64,000 bases of DNA from Macrostomum hystrix (GCA_950097015.1 CATNEN010000038.1:30900501-30964500), one strand, 5' to 3'. Positions 48,389 through 62,110 are shown, counted from the first letter of the stretch. The notes: generated by a model not told the origin, from the letters alone. Translations and numbers: made by a program.

Positions 48389-48715
48389 TCTAATATACTA
48401 AAAATGAAAATCTTGCTTGCTTGTTCGTAATTGATTTTCTCCCGAACGGCTCAACCAATTTTCACAATTTCTTCACCAAAAGATGCCAAATGTGGGGACA
48501 CATATACACGTATTTTTATTAAGCTTAATTCCATTGCCAAGGGGATTAAATATTCGAAAAACTGTTTTAAATAGGCTTTTCTAATGCATTCTTGTTTTCA
48601 GCTTGTGCGCAGTGAGGCTCCAGTGCCAATTTTAATGATTGCATCAGAGCCAATTTTGATAAGGCACTGATAAGAACTCAATGGAGGCTACCCAGAGGGT
48701 AGCGAAGGCAGCTAG
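48389..48715 (+). mobile_element. Short non-autonomous Helitron, complete ends
   Basis: The 5' end is TCTAATATACTAAAAATG and the 3' end is hairpin GCTACCC-AGA-GGGTAGC, 8 nt, CTAG, followed by T. The length is 327 bp with no coding capacity. The hairpin geometry (7-bp stem, 3-nt loop, 8-nt spacing) is identical to that of the element ending at 48388, which it touches directly. Confidence 0.8.
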
Positions 48716-49215
48716 TATACTGGACTAGTAATTGGAGACCCCCTTGAAGTATCTTGAATTATTGTTCAGAGAATTTATTTCCAAGTTTTCTTGAAAACTA
48801 AATAAGTTTATAACTTTTTCCCTAAACGCAAATCTGTTCTGAACATTTCAACCTTGACCTCAAAGCAAAGGGTAATGGATCATGGTTATTTATAGACACA
48901 TAAAATAATGTTTATAACTACTTAAACTAACGAACTCAGTAGTAGGCTACGGAAAATTGCGATAAAATTGTATTATTTGGCAAAAACAATAGGATTAGCT
49001 ACTCACGCGAGAGACTGCGAATACAGGGCATCTGATCCAAGCATGATGCTGACCGCTGCTAGTGATGGCGGTCAACTGTACAATAAGTAATTTAGTAATC
49101 GGTCATACATAAACAACAGAAGCACCACAAGAATCAGGATTGAAACAGCAAACGTTTTGTTTGTCTTATTCTAATGAAAATGCAATGAAAACTCTCAACT
49201 CCAATAGCTAGCTAC
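48716..49215. other. Unique sequence with one exon-like segment
   Basis: Mostly unassigned. It contains a possible first exon on the minus strand (49044-49007), described separately. Confidence 0.4.
49007..49044 (-). CDS. Possible distant alternative first exon
   Basis: On the minus strand ATG-CTT-GGA opens 12 codons (MLGSDALYSQSL) to a good donor, TCGC/GTGAGTAG. The phase (two leftover bases) would fit PKG exon 2, giving Ala-Thr-Arg-Asp. It is 17 kb upstream of the alpha-like exon. One in three phases fits by chance and the peptide has no recognisable motif, so this is a lead only. Confidence 0.2.
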
Positions 49216-49224
49216 AATCTACCA

Positions 49225-52200
49225 GGACCAGAGTATTAGTACCCAAGGTCTCTCAATTTGGGACCATTTTAGTATCTCGGTGAGTTGTTTCAAGGACCAG
49301 TATCCTAGGTCTCTCAAAGGACCACAGTAATCCTAGGTCTCTCAAAGGACCACAGTAATCCTAGGTCTCTCAAAGGACCACAGAAATTCTAGGTCTCTCA
49401 AAAGACCAGTATCCTTGGTCTCTCAAAGGACCAGTATCCTTGGTCTCTCAAAGGACCGGTATCCTTGGTCTCTCAAAGGACCACAGTAATCCTAGGTCTC
49501 TCAATAGACCAGTATCCTTGGTCTCTCAAAGTACCACAGTAGGCCTAATACTAGGTCTCTCAAAGGACCAGTATCCTTGGTCTCTCAAAGGACCAGTATC
49601 CTTGGTCTCTCAAAGGACCAGTATCCTAGCTCTCAAAGGACCACAGTAATACTAGGTCTCTCAAAGGACCACAGTAATCCTAGGTCTCTCAAAGGACAAG
49701 TATCCTTTGTCTCTCAAAGGACCAGTATCCTTGGTCTCTCAAAGGACCAGTATCCTAGCTCTCAAAGGACCACAGTAATACTAGGTCTCTCAAAGGACCA
49801 CAGTAATCCTAGGTCTCTCAAAGGACCACAGTAATCCTAGGTCTCTCAAAGGACCACAGTAATCCTAGGTCTCTCAAAGGACCACAGTAATACAAGGACT
49901 CTCAAAGGACCAGCATCCTAGGACTGTCAAAGGACCAGTATCCTAGGTCTCTCAAAGGACCACAGTAATCCTAGGACTCTCAAAGGACCACAGTATCCTA
50001 GGTCTCTCAAAGGACCACAGTAATACTAGGACTCTCAAAGGACCAGTATCCTAGGTCTCTCAAAGGACCACAGTAATACTAGGACTCTCAAAGGACCAGT
50101 ATCCTAGGACTCTCAAAGGACCACAGTATCCTAGGACTCTCAAAGGACCAGTATCCTAGGACTCTCAAAGGACCAGTATCCTAGGACTCTCAAAGGACCA
50201 GTATCCTAGGACTCTCAAAGGACCACAGTATCCTAGGACTCTCAAAGGACCGCAGTAATCCTAGGTCTCTCAAAGGATCACAGTAATCCTAGGTCTCTCA
50301 ATCAAAGGACCACAGTAATCCTAGGTCTCTCAATCAAAGGACCACAGTAATCCTAGGTCTCTCAATCAAAGGACCACAGTAATCCTAGGTCTCTCAATCA
50401 AAGGACCACAGTAATCCTAGGTCTCTCAAAGGACCACAGTAATCCTAGGTCTCTCAAAGGACCACAGTAATCCTAGGTCTCTCAAAGGACCACAGTAATC
50501 CTAGGTCTCTCAAAGGACCACAGTAATCCTAGGTCTTTCAAAGGACCACAGTAATACTAGGTCTCTCAAAGGACCACAGTAATCCTAGGTCTCTCAAAGG
50601 ACCACAGTAATACTAGGTCTCTCAATCAAAGGACCACAGTAATACTAGGACTCTCAAAGGACCACAGTAATCCTAGGTCTCTCAATCAAAGGACCACAGT
50701 AATACTAGGTCTCTCAATCAAAGGACCACAGTAATACTAGGACTCTCAAAGGACCACAGTAATCCTAGGTCTCTCAATCAAAGGACCACAGTAATACTAG
50801 GTCTCTCAATCAAAGGACCACAGTAATACTAGGACTCTCAAAGGACCACAGTAATCCTAGGTCTCTCAATCAAAGGACCACAGTAATACTAGGTCTCTCA
50901 ATCAAAGGACCACAGTAATACTAGGACTCTCAAAGGACCACAGTAATCCTAGGTCTCTCAATCAAAGGACCACAGTAATACTAGGACTCTCAAAGGACCA
51001 CAGTAATCCTAGGTCTCTCAATCAAAGGACCACAGTAATACTAGGTCTCTCAATCAAAGGACCACAGTAATCCTAGGTCTCTCAATCAAAGGACCACAGT
51101 AATACTAGGTCTCTCAATCAAAGGACCACAGTAATACTAGGTCTCTCAATCAAAGGACCACAGTAATCCTAGGTCTCTCAATCAAAGGACCACAGTAATC
51201 CTAGGTCTCTCAATCAAAGGACCACAGTAATCCTAGGTCTCTCAATCAAAGGACCACAGTAATCCTAGGTCTCTCAAAGGACCACAGTAATGCTAGGTCT
51301 CTCAAAGGACCACAGTAATCCTAGGTCTCTCAAAGGACCACAGTAATCCTAGGTCTCTCAAAGGACCACAGTAATCCTAGGTCTTTCAAAGGACCACAGT
51401 AATACTAGGTCTCTCAAAGGACCACAGTAATCCTAGGTCTCTCAAAGGACCACAGTAATACTAGGTCTCTCAATCAAAGGACCACAGTAATACTAGGACT
51501 CTAAAAGGACCACAGTAATCCTAGGTCTCTCAATCAAAGGACCACAGTAATCCTAGGTCTCTCAATCAAAGGACCACAGTAATACTAGGACTCTCAAAGG
51601 ACCACAGTAATCCTAGGTCTCTCAATCAAAGGACCAGAGTAATACTAGGTCTCTCAATCAAAGGACCACAGTAATACTAGGTCTCTCAATCAAAGGACCA
51701 CAGTAATACTAGGACTCTCAAAGGACCACAGTAATCCTAGGTCTCTCAATCAAAGGACCACAGTAATACTAGGTCTCTCAATCAAAGGACAACAGTAATA
51801 CTAGGACTCTCAAAGGACCACAGTAATCCTAGGTCTCTCAATCAAAGGACCACAGTAATACTAGGACTCTCAAAGGACCACAGTAATCCTAGTTCTCTCA
51901 ATCAAAGGACCACAGTAATACTAGGTCTCTCAATCAAAGGACCACAGTAATACTAGGACTCTCAATCAAAGGACCACAGTAATACTAGGACTCTCAAAGG
52001 ACCACAGTAATCCTAGTTCTCTCAATCAAAGGACCACAGTAATCCTAGGTCTCTCAATCAAAGGACCACAGTAATCCTAGGTCTCTCAATCAAAGGACCA
52101 CAGTAATCCTAGGTCTCTCAAAGGACCACAGTAATCCTAGGTCTCTCAAAGGACCACAGTAATCCTAGGTCTCTCAAAGGACCACAGTAATCCTAGGTCT

Positions 52201-55200
52201 TTCAAAGGACCACAGTAATACTAGGTCTCTCAAAGGACCACAGTAATCCTAGGTCTCTCAATCAAAGGACCACAGTAATACTAGGTCTCTCAATCAAAGG
52301 ACCACAGTAATACTAGGACTCTCAAAAGACCACAGTAATCCTAGGTCTCTCAATCAAAGGACCACAGTAATACTAGGTCTCTCAATCAAAGGACCACAGT
52401 AATCCTAGGTCTCTCAATCAAAGGACCACAGTAATACTAGGTCTCTCAATCAAAGGACCACAGTAATACTAGGTCTCTCAATCAAAGGACCACAGTAATA
52501 CTAGGTCTTTCAAAGGACCACAGTAATCCTAGGTCTCTCAATCAAAGGACCACAGTAATACTAGGTCTCTCAATCAAAGGACCACAGTAATCCTAGGTCT
52601 CTCAAAGGACCACAGTAATCCTAGGTCTCTCAAAGGACCACAGTAATCCTAGGTCTCTCAAAGGACCACAGTAATCCTAGGTCTCTCAAAGGACCACAGT
52701 AATCCTAGGTCTCTCAAAGGACCACAGTAATCCTAGGTCTCTCAAAGGACCACAGTAATACTAGGTCTCTCAAAGGACCACAGTAATCCTAGGTCTTTCA
52801 AAGGACCACAGTAATACTAGGTCTCTCAATCAAAGGACCACAGTAATACTAGGACTCTCAAAGGACCACAGTAATCCTAGGTCTCTCAATCAAAGGACCA
52901 CAGTAATACTAGGTATCTCAATCAAAGGACCACAGTAATCCTAGGTCTCTCAAAGGACCACAGTAATCCTAGGTCTCTCAAAGGACCACAGTAATCCTAG
53001 GTCTCTCAAAGGACCACAGTAATCCTAGGTCTCTCAAAGGACCACAGTAATCCTAGGTCTCTCAAAGGACCACAGTAATCCTAGGTCTTTCAAAGGACCA
53101 CAGTAATACTAGGTCTCTCAAAGGACCACAGTAATCCTAGGTCTCTCAAAGGACCACAGTAATACTAGGTCTCTCAATCAAAGGACCACAGTAATACTAG
53201 GACTCTCAAAGGACCACAGTAATCCTAGGTCTCTCAATCAAAGGACCACAGTAATACTAGGTCTCTCAATCAAAGGACCACAGTAATACTAGGACTCTCA
53301 AAGGACCACAGTAATCCTAGGTCTCTCAATCAAAGGACCACAGTAATACTAGGTCTCTCAATCAAAGGACCACAGTAATACTAGGACTCTCAAAGGACCA
53401 CAGTAATCCTAGGTCTCTCAATCAAAGGACCACAGTAATACTAGGTCTCTCAATCAAAGGACCACAGTAATACTAGGACTCTCAAAGGACCACAGTAATC
53501 CTAGGTCTCTCAATCAAAGGACCACAGTAATACTAGGACTCTCAAAGGACCACAGTAATCCTAGGTCTCTCAATCAAAGGACCACAGTAATACTAGGTCT
53601 CTCAATCAAAGGACCACAGTAATCCTAGGTCTCTCAATCAAAGGACCACAGTAATACTAGGTCTCTCAATCAAAGGACCACAGTAATACTAGGTCTCTCA
53701 ATCAAAGGACCACAGTAATCCTAGGTCTCTCAATCAAAGGACCACAGTAATCCTAGGTCTCTCAATCAAAGGACCACAGTAATCCTAGGTCTCTCAATCA
53801 AAGGACCACAGTAATCCTAGGTCTCTCAAAGGACCACAGTAATGCTAGGTCTCTCAAAGGACCACAGTAATCCTAGGTCTCTCAAAGGACCACAGTAATC
53901 CTAGGTCTCTCAAAGGACCACAGTAATCCTAGGTCTTTCAAAGGACCACAGTAATACTAGGTCTCTCAAAGGACCACAGTAATCCTAGGTCTCTCAAAGG
54001 ACCACAGTAATACTAGGTCTCTCAATCAAAGGACCACAGTAATACTAGGACTCTAAAAGGACCACAGTAATCCTAGGTCTCTCAATCAAAGGACCACAGT
54101 AATCCTAGGTCTCTCAATCAAAGGACCACAGTAATACTAGGACTCTCAAAGGACCACAGTAATCCTAGGTCTCTCAATCAAAGGACCAGAGTAATACTAG
54201 GTCTCTCAATCAAAGGACCACAGTAATACTAGGTCTCTCAATCAAAGGACCACAGTAATACTAGGACTCTCAAAGGACCACAGTAATCCTAGGTCTCTCA
54301 ATCAAAGGACCACAGTAATACTAGGTCTCTCAATCAAAGGACAACAGTAATACTAGGACTCTCAAAGGACCACAGTAATCCTAGGTCTCTCAATCAAAGG
54401 ACCACAGTAATACTAGGACTCTCAAAGGACCACAGTAATCCTAGTTCTCTCAATCAAAGGACCACAGTAATACTAGGTCTCTCAATCAAAGGACCACAGT
54501 AATACTAGGACTCTCAATCAAAGGACCACAGTAATACTAGGACTCTCAAAGGACCACAGTAATCCTAGTTCTCTCAATCAAAGGACCACAGTAATCCTAG
54601 GTCTCTCAATCAAAGGACCACAGTAATACTAGGTCTCTCAATCAAAGGACCACAGTAATACTAGGTCTCTCAATCAAAGGACCACAGTAATCCTAGGTCT
54701 CTCAATCAAAGGACCACAGTAATCCTAGGTCTCTCAATCAAAGGACCACAGTAATCCTAGGTCTCTCAATCAAAGGACCACAGTAATCCTAGGTCTCTCA
54801 AAGGACCACAGTAATCCTAGGTCTTTCAAAGGACCACAGTAATCCTAGGTCTCTCAAAGGACCACAGTAATCCTAGGTCTTTCAAAGGACCACAGTAATA
54901 CTAGGTCTCTCAAAGGACCACAGTAATCCTAGGTCTCTCAATCAAAGGACCACAGTAATACTAGGTCTCTCAATCAAAGGACCACAGTAATACTAGGACT
55001 CTCAAAGGACCACAGTAATCCTAGTTCTCTCAATCAAAGGACCACAGTAATACTAGGTCTCTCAATCAAAGGACCACAGTAATACTAGGACTCTCAATCA
55101 AAGGACCACAGTAATACTAGGACTCTCAAAGGACCACAGTAATCCTAGTTCTCTCAATCAAAGGACCACAGTAATCCTAGGTCTCTCAATCAAAGGACCA

Positions 55201-57790
55201 CAGTAATACTAGGTCTCTCAATCAAAGGACCACAGTAATACTAGGACTCTCAAAGGACCACAGTAATCCTAGTTCTCTCAATCAAAGGACCACAGTAATA
55301 CTAGGTCTCTCAATCAAAGGACCACAGTAATACTAGGACTCTCAATCAAAGGACCACAGTAATACTAGGACTCTCAAAGGACCACAGTAATCCTAGTTCT
55401 CTCAATCAAAGGACCACAGTAATCCTAGGTCTCTCAATCAAAGGACCACAGTAATACTAGGTCTCTCAATCAAAGGACCACAGTAATACTAGGTCTCTCA
55501 ATCAAAGGACCACAGTAATCCTAGGTCTCTCAATCAAAGGACCACAGTAATCCTAGGTCTCTCAATCAAAGGACCACAGTAATCCTAGGTCTCTCAATCA
55601 AAGGACCACAGTAATCCTAGGTCTCTCAAAGGACCACAGTAATCCTAGGTCTCTCAAAGGACCACAGTAATCCTAGGTCTCTCAAAGGACCACAGTAATC
55701 CTAGGTCTTTCAAAGGACCACAGTAATACTAGGTCTCTCAAAGGACCACAGTAATCCTAGGTCTCTCAATCAAAGGACCACAGTAATACTAGGTCTCTCA
55801 ATCAAAGGACCACAGTAATACTAGGACTCTCAAAAGACCACAGTAATCCTAGGTCTCTCAATCAAAGGACCACAGTAATACTAGGTCTCTCAATCAAAGG
55901 ACCACAGTAATCCTAGGTCTCTCAATCAAAGGACCACAGTAATACTAGGTCTCTCAATCAAAGGACCACAGTAATACTAGGTCTCTCAATCAAAGGACCA
56001 CAGTAATACTAGGTCTTTCAAAGGACCACAGTAATCCTAGGTCTCTCAATCAAAGGACCACAGTAATACTAGGTCTCTCAATCAAAGGACCACAGTAATC
56101 CTAGGTCTCTCAAAGGACCACAGTAATCCTAGGTCTCTCAAAGGACCACAGTAATCCTAGGTCTCTCAAAGGACCACAGTAATCCTAGGTCTCTCAAAGG
56201 ACCACAGTAATCCTAGGTCTCTCAAAGGACCACAGTAATCCTAGGTCTCTCAAAGGACCACAGTAATACTAGGTCTCTCAAAGGACCACAGTAATCCTAG
56301 GTCTTTCAAAGGACCACAGTAATACTAGGTCTCTCAATCAAAGGACCACAGTAATACTAGGACTCTCAAAGGACCACAGTAATCCTAGGTCTCTCAATCA
56401 AAGGACCACAGTAATACTAGGTATCTCAATCAAAGGACCACAGTAATCCTAGGTCTCTCAAAGGACCACAGTAATCCTAGGTCTCTCAAAGGACCACAGT
56501 AATCCTAGGTCTCTCAAAGGACCACAGTAATACTAGGTCTCTCAAAGGACCACAGTAATCCTAGGTCTCTCAAAGGACCACAGTAATACTAGGTCTCTCA
56601 ATCAAAGGACCACAGTAATACTAGGACTCTAAAAGGACCACAGTAATCCTAGGTCTCTCAATCAAAGGACCACAGTAATACTAGGTCTCTCAATCAAAGG
56701 ACCACAGTAATACTAGGACTCTCAAAGGACCACAGTAATGCTAGGTCTCTCAAAGGACCACAGTAATCCTAGGTCTCTCAATCAAAGGACCACAGTAATA
56801 CTAGGTCTCTCAATCAAAGGACCACAGTAATACTAGGTCTCTCAATCAAAGGACCACAGTAATACTAGGACTCTCAAAGGACCACAGTAATCCTAGGTCT
56901 CTCAATCAAAGGACCACAGTAATACTAGGTATCTCAATCAAAGGACCACAGTAATCCTAGGTCTCTCAAAGGACCACAGTAATCCTAGGTCTCTCAAAGG
57001 ACCACAGTAATCCTAGGTCTCTCAAAGGACCACAGTAATACTAGGTCTCTCAAAGGACCACAGTAATCCTAGGTCTCTCAAAGGACCACAGTAATACTAG
57101 GTCTCTCAAAGGACCACAGTAATCCTAGGTCTCTCAAAGGACCACAGTAATCCTAGGTCTCTCAAAGGACCACAGTAATCCTAGGTCTCTCAAAGGACCA
57201 CAGTAATACTAGGTCTCTCAAAGGACCACAGTAATACTAGGTCTCTCAAAGGACCACAGTAATACTAGGTCTCTCAAAGGACCACAGTAATCCTAGGTCT
57301 CTCAATCAAAGGACCACAGTAATACTAGGACTCTCAATCAAAGGACCACAGTAATACTAGGTCTCTCAATCAAAGGACCACAGTAATACTAGGACTCTCA
57401 ATCAAAGGACCACAGTAATACTAGGACTCTCAATCAAAGGACCACAGTAATACTAGGTCTCTCAATCAAAGGACCACAGTAATACTAGGTCTTTCAAAGG
57501 ACAACAGTAATCCTAGGTCTCTCAATCAAAGGACCACAGTAATACTAGGACTCTCAATCAAAGGACCACAGTAATACTAGGTCTCTCAATCAAAGGACCA
57601 CAGTAATCCTAGGTCTCTCAATCAAAGGACCACAGTAATACTAGGTCTCTCAATCAAAGGACCACAGTAATACTAGGTCTCTCAATCAAAGGACCACAGT
57701 AATACTAGGACTCTCAATCAAAGGACCACAGTAATCCTAGGTCTCTCAATCAAAGGACCACAGTAATACTAGGTCTTTCAAAGGACAACT
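49225..57790 (+). repeat. Minisatellite of 28/32 bp, 8.5 kb
   Basis: About 290 copies of GGTCTCTCAAAGGACCACAG plus TAATCCTA (28 bp), or the same with an extra ATCA after CTCA (32 bp). The first kilobase uses shorter variants (GGACCAGTATCCTT). Private variants show segmental duplication: TGCTAG (51291/53843), CTAAAAGG (51501/54053) and GACCAGAG (51633/54185) share a 2552-bp lag, while CAAAAGAC (52323/55831) and TATCTCA (52914/56422) share a 3508-bp lag. Confidence 0.98.
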
Positions 57791-58288
57791 GTGCACCAAA
57801 ACTAGTTTAAAAACTTACCTGCAGACGTTTAACTTGGAAACGAGTTCTAGTCGAACTGTGGCAACTAAGAATGTTCTGAAGCTGTCTCGTTTTTTGATAC
57901 AGATCTCCAAAAAGAACGAAATAGCTTCATTGGACCGGCCGTGGTAATAAAAGTTTCGTTGGAAACCAAGTTTCTCTGCGCCTTTTCTTTTAGTCAAGAT
58001 TTTCAACAAACTGACAGTTAACACGTCTTGCTCTACAATTGGAATGAAATATAAGCCTTAATTACTTTGTTGCAGTTCATATTTCGCATAAAATCATGTA
58101 GAGTGTCGTTTACTTTAATCAACGTAACACAGTTCACACGTGTTCTTTAGCCAGACGATTACCACTGTACTATTGTCTATATTTATACGCACGTTGCGCT
58201 AGAGTTAGATACGAGCTTGAATTGAGGTCGAGATTCAAAATGCTTGCTTTTTTCACTGGGCATTGGCTAGGCTTAGACTTATAACATA
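57791..58288. other. Unique sequence with a strong minus-strand donor
   Basis: A 69-codon minus frame (58024-57819) ends at a very good donor, TGCAG/GTAAGT, at 57818. It could be a 5' exon of PKG or of another gene, possibly untranslated. The peptide (MLTVSLLKILTKRKG...) has no family I recognise. The flank on the other side holds TATTTATACG near 58180. Confidence 0.3.
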
Positions 58289-58289
58289 C

Positions 58290-60038
58290 GAGCTAAACTC
58301 CTCCTCCGGAGGAGGTTGAGGGGAGAGAACTCCCATCGCCTGATCTCCAATCGCCTGATCTTCCCCCGCCTGATCTCCCACCGTCTCATCTCCCATCGCC
58401 TCATCTCCCATCGCCTCATCTCCTATCGCCTGATGTCCCATCGCCTCATCTCCTATTGCCTCATCTCCCATCGCCTCATCTCCCATCGCCTTATCTCCCA
58501 TCGCCTCATCTCCCTTCACCTGATCACCCATCACCTCATCTCCCGTCGCCACATCTCCCATCGCCTGATCTCCCATCGCCTGATCTCCCATCGCCTGATC
58601 TCCCATCCCCTCATCTCCCGTCGCCACATCTCCCATCGCCTCATCTCCCATCGCCTGATCTCCCATCGCCTCATCTCCCATCGCCTGATCTTCCATCGCC
58701 TGATCTCCCATCGCCTGATCTCCCATCGGCTGATCTCCCGTCGCCTGATCTCCCATCGCCTGATCTCCCATCGCCTGATCTCCTATCGCCTGATCTCCCA
58801 TCCCCTCATCTCCCATCGCCTCATCTCCTATCGCCTGATCTCCCATCACCTGATCACCAATCGCCTCATCTCCTATCGCCTGATCTCCCATCGCCTAATC
58901 TCCTATCGCCTGATCTCCCATCGCCTGATCTCCCATCGCCTCATCTCCCATCGCCTCATCTCCCATCACCTCATCTCCCATCGCCTCATCTCCCATCGCC
59001 TCATCTCCCATCGCCTCATCTCCCATTGCCTCATCTCCCATCGCCTCATCTCCCATCGCCTCATCTCCCATCGCCTCATCTCCCATAGCCTGATCTCCCA
59101 TCCCCTCATCTCCCATCGCCTCATCTCCCATCGCCTCATCTCCCATCGCCTCATCTCCCATCCCCTCATCTCCCATCGCCTCATCTTCCATTGCCTCATC
59201 TTCCATCGCCTCATCTCCCATCGCCTGATCTCCCATCGCCTCATCTCCCTTCACCTGATCACCCATCACATCATCTCCTGTCGCCACATCTCCCATTGCC
59301 TCATCTCCCATCGCCAGATCTCCTGCTGCCTGATCTCCTATCGCCTAATTTCCCATCGCCTCATCTCCCATCCCCTGATCTCTGATCGCCTCAGTTCTTT
59401 CTAGCAGTACAAATTTTATCCACAAATGTTAAAAAGCAAAATAATAATTCACAGTTGAAATTTCATTGCCTTTAGCGCAAAGGGCAGCCAGTTTTTTAGT
59501 AAGTACATTCTTCTCCGCCTACACTGAGAGGCCCGCAAATTTTATCAATTGAATTTTAACCCAGCCAACTCTGCCCTGCCCATTGTACGCACTTCAATAT
59601 TGAACAAATCAGACCCCTCAATAGAAATAACTCGCGGCACCCTTTCTCCGCCAATACACAGGGACAGTTAGAATGTGCGTACGGCCTCCTCTCTGCCCCA
59701 TTTTCAAACCGACTGCCAACCCTCCACTGGAGAGAAAATACACTGAACAGATAGGCACAAAATGTTGACGCAACTCATTTAACCGAGGCCAATTTCATCA
59801 CAGCGGGAAGGACATTTGCCTACTATATACTACTTAATAGCCTTTCTGCTTTTTTGAGGATCATAGAATTTGAAATTTCAGAATTAAAATAGCCTATAGC
59901 CTTCCTCGGAAAATTTCCCATTTTCCCATATAAGTTTCAACGCTGAGTTGCCAGTATTCTAGGAGGAGATGTCGAACTGACACACAGACACACAGACACA
60001 CAGACAGACAAACAACACGTGAATTTTAGTATATTTAC
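58290..60038 (+). repeat. Composite repeat copy A (leader, 15-bp array, tail)
   Basis: It begins with a leader of about 50 bp (GAGCTAAACTCCTCCTCCGG, with the palindrome CCTCCTCCGGAGGAGG), then a 15-bp array to about 59395, then a unique tail (59400-59975) and a (GACACACA)n run ending CACGTGAATTTTAGTATATT. It lacks the middle segment of about 500 bp found in copies B and C. Confidence 0.9.
58330..59395 (+). repeat. Minisatellite, 15-bp unit (CTCCCATCGCCTGAT), copy A
   Basis: About 71 units alternating CCTGAT/CCTCAT with CGTCGCCACAT variants. It reads RLISH on the plus strand and GDEAM or GDQAM on the minus strand; both are by-products. Confidence 0.97.
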
Positions 60039-62039
60039 GAGCTAAACTCCTCCTCCGGAGGAGGTTGAGGGGAGAGAACTCCCATCGCCTGATCTCCCAT
60101 CGCGTCATCTCCTATCGCCTGATCTCCCATCGCCTGATCTCCTATCGCCTGATCTCCCATCGCCTGATCTCCCATCGCGTCATCTCCTATCGCCTGATCT
60201 CCCATCGCCTAATCTCCCATCGCCTCATCTCCCATCGCCTCATCTCCCATCGCCTCATCTCCCATCGCCTAATCTCCCATCGCCTCATCTCCCATCGCCT
60301 CATCTCCCATCGCCTCATCTCCCATCGCCTGATCTCCCATCGCCTCATCTCCCGTCGCCACATCTCCTATCGCCTGACCTCCCATCGCCTGATCTCCCAT
60401 CGCCTCATCTCCCATCGCCTGATCTCCCATCGCCTGATCTCCCATCGCGTCATCTCCCATCGCCTCATCTCCCATCGCCTCATCTCCCATCGCATCATCT
60501 CCCATCGTCTCATCTCCCATCGCCTCATCTCCTATCGCCTGATCTCCCATCGCCTCATCTCCCATCGCCTCATCTCCCATCGCCTCATCTCCCATCGCCT
60601 GATCTCCCATCGCCTCATCTCCCGTCGCCTGATCTCCCATCGCCTGATCTCCCATCGCCTGATCTCCCATCCCCTCATCTCCCGTCGCCTGATCTCCCAT
60701 CGCCTCATCTTTCATCGCCTCATCTACCATCGCCTGATCTCCCATCGCCTGATCTCCCATCCCCTCATCTCCCATCGCCTCATCTCCCATCGCCTGATCT
60801 CCTATCCCCTCATCTCCCGTCGCCTGATCTCCCATCGCGTCATCTTTCATCGCCTCATCTCTCATCGCCTCATCTCCCATCGCCTCATCTCCCATCGCCT
60901 CATCTCTCATCGCCTCAACTCCCATTGCCTCATCTCCCGTCGCCACATCTCCCATCGCCTCATCTAACCAAAAACTCCTCATCCAATGATGTCTGGAAGT
61001 AGCAATGTGCGTAAACCGCCTTTTGTCCGACTAAACTGTTGAAACAATTCAAAATTGACCAATTTTTCTTTAGCTACCATGCCCAGAATCTTCAGAATTA
61101 AAATAGACGACAACTTTCGGATAAGATTGAGGGGCTAGAAATCATATCGCGCGAACTCCATCAACTTTAAATTAAACCCCACCCGTTAAAACAGATGAAG
61201 TCCGAGCCATTAATATTGACGACAGCCAGTTCTCCGGGCCCCGCTCAGTCAGAGGTGCGAATTTCAATAAATAAAATTCAACAGCCCGCCTTCGAGAATA
61301 GGAATGTGTGAAACTGTATTGTGGCGAATTCTCTCTCCTTAGCAATCTCGCCGAGACACTGTACACTCAGCTGAAAGCATTGCAAAAGTATAAAAACTTT
61401 ATTTGCCCTTGGCATCCCCAATTTTCGGAATTCAGCAATGAAATTTATATCTCTGGATTTAGAACTTCAAGTTCTCTCCAGCAGTACAAATTTTATCCAC
61501 AAATCTAAAAAAAGCAAAATAATAATTCTCAGTTGAAATTTCTGCAAAGGGCAGCCAGTTTAGTAAGCACATTCTTCTCCGCCTACACTGAGAGGCCCGC
61601 AAATTTTATCAATTGAATTTTAACCCAGCCAACTCTGCCCTGCCCATTGTACGCACTTCAATATTGAACAAATCAGACCCCTCAATAGAAATAACTCGCG
61701 GCACCCTCTCTCCGCCAATACACAGAGGCAGTTAGAATGTGCGTACGGCCAACTCTCCGCCCCATTTTCAAACCGACTGCCAACCCTCCACTGGAGAGAA
61801 AATACACTAAACAGATAGGCACAAAATGTTGACGCAACTCATTTAACCGAGGCCAATTTCATCACAGCGGGAAGGACATTTGCCTACTATATACTACTTA
61901 ATAGCCTTTCTGCTTTTTTGAGGATCATAGAATTTGAAATTTCAGAATTAAAATAGCCTATAGCCTGACCAGGAAAATTTCCCATTTTCCCATATAAGTT
62001 TCAAAGTTGACTTGTCAGTATTCTAGGAGGAGATAACCA

Positions 62040-62082
<43 letters not shown>

Positions 62083-62110
62083 ACACGTGAATTTTAGTAT
62101 ATTTAGAGAC
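60039..62110 (+). repeat. Composite repeat copy B
   Basis: The same leader starts at 60039. The 15-bp array runs to about 60965, then a middle segment (60970-61500) and the shared tail (61500-62040) lead to a (GACA)n run and TTTTAGTATATTTA. The total is 2072 bp. A 66-codon open frame (61308-61508) is the same in copy C but looks non-coding. Confidence 0.9.

Noticed and set aside
49225-57790. CRISPR-like array
   Set aside because: There are no unique spacers: units are contiguous and the genome is eukaryotic with spliced genes. It is a minisatellite.
61308-61508. 66-codon frame identical in two composite-repeat copies (also 63114-63314)
   Set aside because: Identity is explained by recent duplication of the whole segment. 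There is no recognisable domain, and copy A lacks the segment.
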